5,598 nt of DNA from Actinoplanes liguriensis (GTDB taxonomy: Bacteria; Actinomycetota; Actinomycetes; Mycobacteriales; Micromonosporaceae), in assembly GCA_000715855.1 (NCBI GenBank), contig KL571410.1:12631-18228 (forward strand), in the 5' to 3' direction. How positions within the stretch are numbered: position 1 is the first letter of the stretch; every line of letters starts with the position of its first letter. Below are positions 1 to 4,938 of this stretch, piece by piece. Under the pieces are notes generated by a model that ran no database searches, was not told the origin of the DNA, and worked only from the letters and a program-made list of their open reading frames with translations. A program made the translations under genes and the position numbers.

Positions 1-17
1 ATGTGTATAAGAGACAG
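1..17. other. Tn5/Nextera mosaic-end adaptor remnant (artefact)
   Basis: The first 17 bases equal the last 17 of the 19-base Tn5 mosaic end used in Nextera libraries (AGATGTGTATAAGAGACAG). The match begins at the first base of the window and stops where the ABC transporter reading frame begins, as expected for untrimmed adaptor at a contig end. Translated forward it gives the peptide starts MCIRDS and MYKRQ, which are typical adaptor-derived artefacts in predicted protein sets. It should be masked. No biological transposon is implied, since no transposase or target duplication is seen. Confidence 0.96.
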
Positions 18-335
18 CGGCAGGGCCACGTTCTGCAGCGCGGTCAGCTCCGGCACCAACTGCCCGAACTGGAACACGAACCCGAACTCGCGCCGGCGCA
101 CCGCACTGCGCTTCACGTCTGTCATCGCAAAAAGATCATTTCCGCCGTACGTCACCAGCCCGGCATCCGGTGCGATGAGCCCCGCCGCGCAGTGAAGCAG
201 CGTCGACTTGCCCGAGCCGGACGGTCCCATCACCGACACGATCTCGCCGGCGTGCACGGCCAGGTCGGCGCCGGCGAGTGCGGTCGTCGGCCCGTACGTC
301 TTGTGCAGTTGCCCGGCCACCAGCAGCATGCTCAT
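18..335 (-). CDS. ABC transporter ATP-binding protein, N-terminal fragment (cut by contig end)
   Basis: This is the nucleotide-binding subunit of an ABC transporter, of the LolD/MacB-like type that usually powers export or membrane-lipid/protein extrusion at the inner face of the membrane. Only 106 codons are present. The Walker A motif GPSGSGKST is at residues 37-45 and the Q-loop glutamine at about residue 89, followed by a VPELTALQNVALP stretch typical of this subfamily. The signature LSGGQ motif, Walker B and H-loop would lie beyond the cut, so this is an assembly truncation and not a pseudogene. The ATG at 335 overlaps the TGA of the upstream PadR gene (ATGA), indicating translational coupling; a second ATG two codons later is possible. 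The permease subunit is expected next, off the window. The substrate cannot be told from this fragment. Confidence 0.93.
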
Positions 336-856
336 CGCCGCACCTGCGCGGCCAGCTCGTCGAGGACCGTGCCGGTGTGCTCCAGCCAGCGCAGGTCGGC
401 TTCCAGGTGGAACAGCGCGTGGTCGCAGATCAACCGGTCGGCCAGGTCACCACCGCGCTTGCGCCGGGTCAGCTCGCGCATCACCGCCAGGTGCTCCTCA
501 CGTTGCACGTCCAGCACGTCGGCCGCCGGCCGGCCGGTCAGCAGGGCGCCGATCACCTTGGCGTAGAGCACGCTCTGCAGATATTGATCCGGCTTCTCCG
601 GCTCCCCCAGCCAGCGCTGCACATCGGTGACACCGGCCTCGGTGATCGTGTAGCGCTTCCGGTCGGGACCACCTTCGCCATCCGTCCCGTCGACGGTCAC
701 CAGGCCGTTCTTGAGCATCTTGGCGAGAGTGGTGTAGACCTGCCCGTAGTGCAGCGGCCGATCGTGCCCGAAGTGCTGGTCATAGGCGCGCTTGAGGTCG
801 TAGCCGTGCTGCGGCCGGCCCTCCAGCAACGCCAGAAACGCGGTGGCGATCGTCAT
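332..856 (-). CDS. PadR family transcriptional regulator
   Basis: This 174-residue protein is a winged-helix DNA-binding regulator, normally a dimeric ligand-responsive repressor. The PadR domain covers about residues 5-80: an N-terminal LALLEGRPQHGYDLKRAY helix region, the recognition segment GQVYTTLAKMLKNGLV, and a wing ending in the RKRYTITEAG motif that is characteristic of the family. Residues about 90-172 form the helical C-terminal dimerisation region of longer (Vir_act_alpha_C type) PadR proteins. The length is normal for that subgroup. It overlaps the downstream ABC ATPase gene by four bases, so the two are almost certainly co-transcribed; by analogy with other PadR-ABC operons (LmrR-type) it probably represses itself and the transporter until an effector binds. 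The start is the ATG at 856, with no clear Shine-Dalgarno but a -10 element just upstream. Confidence 0.93.
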   Translation of the reverse strand: MTIATAFLALLEGRPQHGYDLKRAYDQHFGHDRPLHYGQVYTTLAKMLKNGLVTVDGTDGEGGPDRKRYTITEAGVTDVQRWLGEPEKPDQYLQSVLYAKVIGALLTGRPAADVLDVQREEHLAVMRELTRRKRGGDLADRLICDHALFHLEADLRWLEHTGTVLDELAAQVRR

Positions 857-894
857 GGCGGGCCACTATACACACAGGTGAGTAGTCCTATGTA
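857..894 (-). promoter_or_regulatory. Candidate leaderless promoter/operator of the PadR-ABC operon
   Basis: On the minus strand, TATAGT (bases 870-865) fits the actinobacterial -10 pattern TANNNT and ends eight bases before the PadR ATG, placing the transcription start at or next to the start codon. No good -35 hexamer is seen at the usual distance. TACA (869-872) and TGTA (891-894) form an 18-base-spaced dyad, and ACTA (865-868) and TAGT (883-886) form a second weak one overlapping the -10. Either could be a PadR autoregulatory site, but both are short enough to arise by chance. Confidence 0.5.
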
Positions 895-925
895 CGGCAA
901 GCGAGCGACCACGCGCCTCGCAGGA

Positions 926-1714
926 TCATGAGCGCGGCCCCTCCGGGTGACGCTCGCCGGCGTCGGCACCGCCGCCCGACGGGCCGCCTATCTCGGGCAC
1001 CTCATCCTGGGTGAAAAAGTAACTCTCCAGGTCACGGACGTAGCGAAGGGTGGCGGCGACCCGGCTGTTCTCCTTGGACTTGTCGATGCCGAACTTCATG
1101 TAGATCGAGTTCAGGTGCCGGTCGACGGTCTTCTCGCTGAGATTCATCCGCTTGGCGATCGCCTTGGTCGGCAGGCACTCCCCGACCATGTACCGCAGAA
1201 CCTGCGTCTCCTGCGGGGTGAGCGCCTCGGCCGGGTGCATCCTGTTCTGCAACGGCGTGATCTCGGCGAAGACCACGTCGTCGAAGTAGTTCTTCCCCGC
1301 GTGCACCTTGGCGACCGTGTCGAGCAGCCGCTGGTCCGTCGCCCTGGTCTTCAACAGATAGCCGACGCCGGTCATGCCGGTCTCGGTCGCGCCGATCCGC
1401 ATCAGACGCAGCAGGTACGACACCTCGTCGAAGTTGGTGTGCATGATGATGCCGACCCGCGCGTCGGCGGCCCGGATCCGGCTGACCACTTTGAGCCCGT
1501 CGACGTTCCGCTTCGTGTGCCGCAGGCCCAGATGCACGTCCGCGATGATCACGTCGACTCCGGCAGTCGGATAGACCGCGTCGAACTCCTCCGACGAACC
1601 GGCCTCGGCCACCACCTCGGCACCCCATTCGGTCAGCCGGGTCACCAGGTCACGGCGTTCCTTCGGGGCGTTCTCCAGGATCGCCACGCGAACGCCGGTC
1701 AGTGTCGTCGTCAC
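926..1714 (-). CDS. Two-component response regulator, REC plus LuxR-type HTH (NarL/FixJ class)
   Basis: This 262-residue cytoplasmic DNA-binding regulator is the likely partner of the kinase encoded just upstream. The receiver domain spans about residues 6-135, with phospho-acceptor Asp59 (VIIADVHL), Thr93 and Lys122 (GYLLK). The LuxR-type HTH spans about 163-225 (LTPQETQVLRYM, then KAIAKRMNLSEKTVDRHLNSIY). The usual acidic pair after the first strand is replaced by Glu14-Asn15, which could weaken Mg2+ binding. The loop after Asp59 carries a basic HTKRN segment. A Gly- and acid-rich tail of about 35 residues follows the HTH. The start is GTG at 1714, sharing GTGA with the kinase stop, with AGGAGG four bases upstream at 1719-1724. 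A 69-base gap separates its end from the PadR gene, and no convincing terminator is visible there. Targets are unknown; the divergent cassette at 3646-4852 is an obvious candidate. Confidence 0.94.
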   Translation of the reverse strand: MTTTLTGVRVAILENAPKERRDLVTRLTEWGAEVVAEAGSSEEFDAVYPTAGVDVIIADVHLGLRHTKRNVDGLKVVSRIRAADARVGIIMHTNFDEVSYLLRLMRIGATETGMTGVGYLLKTRATDQRLLDTVAKVHAGKNYFDDVVFAEITPLQNRMHPAEALTPQETQVLRYMVGECLPTKAIAKRMNLSEKTVDRHLNSIYMKFGIDKSKENSRVAATLRYVRDLESYFFTQDEVPEIGGPSGGGADAGERHPEGPRS

Positions 1715-3501
1715 TCCGCCTCCTCAGGCTCGGCCGGCGTCAGCCGGGGCAGCTTCACGTCGGGAAGGGTGAGTCTCAGTCGGGTGCCCCACCCGGGTGG
1801 ACTGTCGACCTGGAAGGTGCCGCGCAGCATCTCGGCACGCATCCGCGCCCGGGACAGCCCCAGCCCGGTGCCGGACTCCGCGGCGCCGCCGACGCCGTTG
1901 TCGACGATCTCCACGATGATGACGCCGCCGTCCTGCCACCCCTTGACGGTCACCACGCTCGCGTGCGCGTAGCGGTCGGTGTTGGCCAGCGCCTCGCTGA
2001 TCGTGAAGTAGATGACCGCCTGCAGGTCGGGATCCCATGTCACCCGATGCGGGATGTCCACCCGGCAGTCCAGCGGCATCGTCAACAGCAGCTGCTTGAC
2101 GGCGGTGAGCAGCCCTTCAGTCCTCAGCACGCTCGGATACGCCTCCGCGATGAAGGCCCGCAGGTGGGCGGCGTGCCGCTCGACCAGGCCCGCCAGCGCG
2201 TCGAGGGTCGCCGGGGCATCCCGCGCGGGACCGGTGCGCAGACGCTCGACCAGGTTGTTCATCGCCCGGATCTCGTGGTGCGCCTGGTCGTGCAGCCGGA
2301 GCTGGACGCGTTCCCGCTCCGCGAGTTGCTCCTGCACCATCCGGATGTCCGTCGCCCGGCGCAGCGCCTCCCGCTCGCGTTCGGCGGTCCGCCGGGCGAT
2401 CAGGGTGACGACCAGTCCGGCGCAAACACGGACCGTGGACGGCTGGGCGGCCAGCGCACGGTCGTGCACCATCAGGGCGAGGCTCCCCTGCGGGCCGGTG
2501 ATCAGGGTGGACCAGTCACCGGGCCCGACGTGCACGGCGACCGGCACGCCGCGGTCGTCCAGCCACCGGTCGCCGGCTCGCTCGTACAACCGCAGGCCAG
2601 GATCGCCGACGGCGACCGCGATCATGCGGCTGAGATCGTCGTCGCGGCCCGCGGCGAGCAGCTCGACGACGTCCCGCAGGCCGTTGCGCTCGGCCAGCGA
2701 CCCGTACAGCACGCCGACCGGGGCGACGGTCACGGCCACCACGTACCCGAGCAGGGCGAGCTGCTGCGGAAGGTCGCGGTCGGTGAATTCGGCGGCCACC
2801 GCGACCAGCGCGACCACGCCGACGCCGGCGGCCGCGTACCAGAAGATCCGGTACGCGCGGCGCTGCGCCGACGACGACGCCCGCCAGTGCCGGACGATGA
2901 GCACCAGCGCGATCAGGATCAGCGGCGCCGCCGTGTACGTTCCGACCCGGGCCCAGACCGTGCTGTACGCCGTCACCTGCCCGAAGTGCTGCCGGTCGAT
3001 GTGGTCGCGCACGCCGAGGTATCGCAGCAGCTGGATGCCCGGGAAGGTGAGGTACATCGTGGCGAAGAGCGCGACCTCCACCCTGCCGCGCAGCCGCCCG
3101 GTCGGCAGGGAGAGCGCGAGATGGGCGAGCACGATGACGTTCGTGTGGAAGAAGACGAACCCGATCGCGTAGACCACCTCGATCGGGATCGCCTGCAGAA
3201 TCCCGATGTACCAGACGACGCCGAAGATCACGAGATAGATCGAGAGCGGATTGCTCGGGCGGGCCACCAGAAGGATCAATCCGCAGATGAGTGCCGACAA
3301 GCCCGCGCAGAGGATCGGCAATTTCAACCAGACCGGTCCGACATAGGCGCTCCACGCCTGACCGATCAGAATCGTCACCACGGCGAAAAGGAATGCCCAG
3401 GCCGAGGCCTTGATCGGCATCCAGCTGCGGGACGGCGCCGGCTCGGCGCCCGGCGGTCCGGAACGCGTCGTCACCACGAGCCTGCTCTCCGGGCTGATCA
3501 T
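1711..3501 (-). CDS. Membrane sensor histidine kinase (HisKA_3/NarL-partner class)
   Basis: This is a sensor kinase of up to 596 residues that would autophosphorylate and pass phosphate to the response regulator overlapping its 3' end. About eight hydrophobic segments lie between residues 33 and 268, with no large extracellular domain, suggesting sensing in or at the membrane. Residues about 270-370 resemble the degenerate GAF-like linker of actinobacterial NarX-type kinases (VGDPGLRLYER, then SLALMVHD). A coiled-coil ERERE segment leads into the dimerisation helix with phospho-acceptor His404 in LHDQAHHEIRAM. The ATPase domain has an N-box EALANTDRYAHA (Glu503, Asn507), a G1 box DNGVGG (534-539) and GLGL (546-549). 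The canonical acidic residue two before the histidine is Arg402, and the N-box His is Tyr511. The ATG at 3501 has no visible ribosome site; the GTG at 3477 (588 residues) has GGAGAG seven bases upstream and may be the real start. The signal sensed is unknown. Confidence 0.93.
   Translation of the reverse strand: MISPESRLVVTTRSGPPGAEPAPSRSWMPIKASAWAFLFAVVTILIGQAWSAYVGPVWLKLPILCAGLSALICGLILLVARPSNPLSIYLVIFGVVWYIGILQAIPIEVVYAIGFVFFHTNVIVLAHLALSLPTGRLRGRVEVALFATMYLTFPGIQLLRYLGVRDHIDRQHFGQVTAYSTVWARVGTYTAAPLILIALVLIVRHWRASSSAQRRAYRIFWYAAAGVGVVALVAVAAEFTDRDLPQQLALLGYVVAVTVAPVGVLYGSLAERNGLRDVVELLAAGRDDDLSRMIAVAVGDPGLRLYERAGDRWLDDRGVPVAVHVGPGDWSTLITGPQGSLALMVHDRALAAQPSTVRVCAGLVVTLIARRTAEREREALRRATDIRMVQEQLAERERVQLRLHDQAHHEIRAMNNLVERLRTGPARDAPATLDALAGLVERHAAHLRAFIAEAYPSVLRTEGLLTAVKQLLLTMPLDCRVDIPHRVTWDPDLQAVIYFTISEALANTDRYAHASVVTVKGWQDGGVIIVEIVDNGVGGAAESGTGLGLSRARMRAEMLRGTFQVDSPPGWGTRLRLTLPDVKLPRLTPAEPEEAE
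3485..3490 (-). promoter_or_regulatory. Ribosome binding site favouring the internal GTG start of the kinase
   Basis: On the minus strand GGAGAG lies seven bases before an in-frame GTG at 3477, an ideal Shine-Dalgarno spacing. The upstream ATG at 3501 is preceded by CACCGTGCTGGA, which lacks a proper site, and an in-frame TAA lies seven codons upstream of that ATG. The choice changes only the first eight residues and does not touch any domain. Confidence 0.55.
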
Positions 3502-3527
3502 TCCAGCACGGTGGCACAGTTACCGCG

Positions 3528-3540
3528 CCCTGGACCAGGG
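3528..3540. repeat. Perfect inverted repeat CCCTGG-A-CCAGGG
   Basis: This is a 6-base dyad around a single A, 27 bases upstream of the kinase ATG and within its probable leader or promoter. The one-base centre makes a DNA operator more natural than an RNA hairpin. It is the kinase-proximal one of three dyads in the 144-base divergent region. No known regulator motif is recognised. Confidence 0.55.
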
Positions 3541-3545
3541 TGATT

Positions 3546-3573
3546 TCCCGCCTCTTTTCGCGGGATATCCCGC
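3546..3573. promoter_or_regulatory. Perfect 14-base palindrome with an extra half-site; candidate operator
   Basis: GCGGGATATCCCGC at 3560-3573 is a perfect 14-base palindrome. A further copy of the half-site, TCCCGC at 3546-3551, lies eight bases to its left, so half-sites read TCCCGC, GCGGGA, TCCCGC in turn. This looks like an operator bound by a dimer with an additional contact. It sits between the divergent kinase gene and the membrane-protein cassette, where one regulator could control both. No run of T follows it, so it is not a simple terminator. The identity of the binder is unknown. Confidence 0.6.
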
Positions 3574-3579
3574 AATCGA

Positions 3580-3605
3580 TCATCGACTCGTTCACGGTTC
3601 GATGA
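3580..3605. repeat. Inverted repeat TCATCGA-N12-TCGATGA
   Basis: Two 7-base arms (3580-3586 and 3599-3605) are exact reverse complements separated by 12 bases. The repeat lies 40 bases before the ATG of the plus-strand cassette, around where its promoter or 5' leader should be. It could be an operator or a leader-RNA stem. No confident -10 or -35 element could be assigned in this stretch. Confidence 0.5.
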
Positions 3606-3632
3606 GAGCCAATAGCCCTTCAGCATTTTCAT

Positions 3633-3637
3633 GGAGG
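3633..3637 (+). promoter_or_regulatory. Ribosome binding site deciding the cassette's first start
   Basis: GGAGG lies eight bases before the ATG at 3646. An in-frame ATG at 3631 overlaps this site and cannot use it, so 3646 is taken as the start. Confidence 0.85.
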
Positions 3638-3645
3638 TTACTGGT

Positions 3646-4131
3646 ATGGCTGATGAGGAGTACGACGACATCGTCCGCACGGCGGCAGCGGCCGCGGCGG
3701 CCACCGGTCCGCTCGCCATGTCGCCCATACCGGCGACGGACACCCTCGCGATGGCCGGCATCTGGACCGCCATGATGACGGCGATCGCCCAGCGCACCGG
3801 CCACGGATTCGACACGGAAACGGCCAAGAAGGTCGCCGTCGGGGTTTCCGGCGCGGCAGGGGGCTATTGGGTCGGCTGTAAGTGGTTCACCTGGCTCCTC
3901 GCGAAGATCCCCGGTGTCGGCATGGTGACCGGATCCGGGATCAACAGCACCCTCAACGTCGGCTTCACGCTCTGGCTCGCCTACTCCTTCATCGATCTGT
4001 TCGAGGAGGACGACATCGACCTGACCGACTGGGAATTCCTGATCACCCAGCTCAAGGGCGCCATGAAACCGTCGATGAGCTCCGGCAAGATCGGCCGGAT
4101 CCGAGAGTTCTTCGGCCGCTTCACCCAGTGA
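3646..4131 (+). CDS. Small membrane protein resembling the DUF697 domain
   Basis: This 161-residue protein is read as a free-standing DUF697-like domain, the membrane module otherwise found at the C-terminus of some bacterial GTPases and in YcjF-type proteins; its biochemical role is unknown. Supporting features are an Ala-rich start leading to SPIPATDTLAMAGIWTAMM (residues 26-44), then a basic helix around residues 57-63, a Gly/Trp-rich segment (69-85), and the motif IPGVGMVTGSGIN (88-100) followed by a hydrophobic stretch LNVGFTLWLAYSFIDLFEE (103-121). The IPG.G pattern followed by a hydrophobic helix ending in an acidic residue is typical of DUF697. Two hydrophobic hairpins are likely membrane-inserted. 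The tail (about 122-161) is charged: acidic first, then basic. There is no signal peptide and no GTPase domain nearby. It is first in a plus-strand cassette, with the small ORF starting 33 bases later. The family call is from pattern memory. Confidence 0.78.
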   Translation: MADEEYDDIVRTAAAAAAATGPLAMSPIPATDTLAMAGIWTAMMTAIAQRTGHGFDTETAKKVAVGVSGAAGGYWVGCKWFTWLLAKIPGVGMVTGSGINSTLNVGFTLWLAYSFIDLFEEDDIDLTDWEFLITQLKGAMKPSMSSGKIGRIREFFGRFTQ

Positions 4132-4164
4132 GAACAACCGTTCCGGGCAGAGAAAGGTCAACTG

Positions 4165-4293
4165 ATGGCGGGACCCGCGGACGAAGCAGCCCAGAAAGCG
4201 GCGGAACTGGCCGCGAAAGCACTGAAGGAGGCACTGACCTGGGTTGCCAATATCATCTCGAAGGACCCTCGTTCCCCGAACAAGCCGTTCTGA
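4165..4293 (+). CDS. 42-residue amphipathic small protein, unknown function
   Basis: The frame runs from ATG at 4165 to TGA at 4291 and is preceded by AAAGG (4153-4157) seven bases upstream. It encodes an Ala-rich peptide, beginning MAGPADEAAQKAAELAAK, that should form one amphipathic helix over about residues 5-31, with Ala/Leu/Val/Ile and Trp26 on one face and Lys/Glu on the other, followed by a Pro-rich polar tail (34-42). There are six basic and five acidic residues and no cysteines, leader or signal peptide. Its position between two membrane-protein genes, 33 bases after one stop and four before the next start, supports real translation and coupling. It could be a membrane-surface accessory subunit, a regulatory peptide or a bacteriocin-like peptide; the sequence does not decide. 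I recognise no family. Confidence 0.68.
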   Translation: MAGPADEAAQKAAELAAKALKEALTWVANIISKDPRSPNKPF

Positions 4294-4297
4294 CCCG

Positions 4298-4852
4298 ATG
4301 GCAAGAGCGGCCACCAGAAAGAACGAACCGTCCGGGCCGGCGAACGGCCAGGACGAGCACCTGACGAAGAAGAGCTTCCTCTGGTCGGCCTACCTCTACG
4401 ACGAGGTCAAGTCGGAGCGGGAGCGCGCCACGTCGTTCGAGCAGCGCGGCGTCGGTGTGCTCTCGCTCTCCGGCGTGCTCATCGCGCTGCTCCTCAACGT
4501 CAGCCGCGACATGCCCTCCGCCCGCTGGTCGACCGCGTCCCTGATCCTGCTGCTGACCAGCCTTGCCTTCCTCGTGGTGAGCGCCCTGCTGGGCCTGCTC
4601 TGCGCGACGCCCCTGCGCTACCGCGGCCTGGAGGAGACGAAGCTGCTCGACATCATCGCCGGCAACTGGATGGACCCGGATTTCACGGCGAGTACCCAGA
4701 TCGCCGCCGTGCACTTCTCCGTCATCAAGCGATCCCGCAAGCTGAACTCCCACAAGGCCCGCTGCCTGCGGTCGGCGACCGCGGCCGTCGCGCTCGGCAT
4801 CCTCCTCGCCGCCGCCTGCCTGATCCTCGACGTGATCGGCCGGACGTCCTGA
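4298..4852 (+). CDS. Three-segment membrane protein, unknown function
   Basis: This is a 184-residue integral membrane protein with no family I can name firmly. A polar, charged N-terminus (1-40) leads into a helix ERERATSFEQRG (about 40-51), then hydrophobic segments at about 51-68 and 79-102, a soluble loop of about 55 residues (GLEETKLLDIIAGNWMDPDF, then a basic KRSRKLNSHKAR), and a third segment at about 158-180. The helix plus two membrane segments, loop and final segment resembles in outline small actinobacterial membrane proteins with an RG-G-L-S-SG entry to the first segment, and more loosely SLATT or Pycsar-effector membrane modules. That likeness is topological only. The ATG at 4298 lies four bases after the stop of the 42-codon gene and lacks its own Shine-Dalgarno, so translation is probably coupled. 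An in-frame TTG at 4244 is possible but has its GGAG too far upstream. Confidence 0.82.
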   Translation: MARAATRKNEPSGPANGQDEHLTKKSFLWSAYLYDEVKSERERATSFEQRGVGVLSLSGVLIALLLNVSRDMPSARWSTASLILLLTSLAFLVVSALLGLLCATPLRYRGLEETKLLDIIAGNWMDPDFTASTQIAAVHFSVIKRSRKLNSHKARCLRSATAAVALGILLAAACLILDVIGRTS

Positions 4853-4857
4853 GCCTC

Positions 4858-4871
4858 GGCCCGCGAGGGCC
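4858..4871 (+). terminator. GC-rich hairpin after the cassette; possible terminator
   Basis: GGCCC-GCGA-GGGCC forms a 5-base all-GC stem closed by a GNRA-type tetraloop, starting five bases after the last stop. It is followed by TTGG with no U-run, so it is a weak intrinsic terminator at best, though U-poor hairpins are common at actinobacterial operon ends. An overlapping alternative stem is CCTCG (4854-4858) with CGAGG (4864-4868). Confidence 0.4.
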
Positions 4872-4889
4872 TTGGCGTGCCTTGACAAG

Positions 4890-4905
4890 CTGAAACGGGT
4901 TTCAG
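4890..4905. promoter_or_regulatory. Perfect inverted repeat CTGAAAC-GG-GTTTCAG upstream of the OmpR-type regulator
   Basis: Two exact 7-base arms flank a GG spacer, ending 33 bases before the regulator's GTG. A TTGACA hexamer, a perfect -35 match, lies at 4882-4887 just to its left, but no matching -10 is found 16-18 bases downstream, so the promoter itself is uncertain. A dyad at this position suggests an operator for autoregulation or for another repressor. OmpR-family proteins more often bind direct repeats, which leaves the binder open. Confidence 0.55.
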
Positions 4906-4938
4906 GAACGGGGGGCCGCGGGCTGGCAGGATGGCCGG

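Noticed and set aside
3..566. Plus-strand frames starting inside bases 1-20
   Set aside because: Their start codons come from the adaptor, and the rest is antisense to the ABC ATPase and PadR genes.
901..921. GCGAG-N11-CTCGC as a terminator between the response regulator and PadR genes
   Set aside because: The stem is only five bases with a long loop and no U-run on either strand, too weak to call.
947..1972. 341-codon plus-strand frame opposite the NarL-type regulator
   Set aside because: It has no recognisable motif and overlaps two well-supported minus-strand genes.
1702..3543. 613-codon open frame on the plus strand opposite the sensor kinase
   Set aside because: It translates to low-complexity Arg/Gln/His/Pro-rich sequence with no domain. 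The minus-strand frame encodes a complete kinase. Long antisense frames are expected in high-GC DNA.
3631..3645. ATG at 3631 as the start of the DUF697-like protein
   Set aside because: This ATG overlaps the GGAGG that serves the ATG at 3646 and has no ribosome site of its own.
4225..4246. TTG at 4244 as the start of the three-segment membrane protein
   Set aside because: AAGGAG is 13 bases away, beyond normal spacing, and the added residues would overlap the 42-codon gene by 50 bases. The ATG at 4298 is better placed.
3592..4314. 240-codon minus-strand frame opposite the DUF697-like gene
   Set aside because: The plus strand has a GGAGG site at correct spacing, membrane segments and domain-like motifs. 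The minus frame is Gly/Arg/Glu-rich without any motif.
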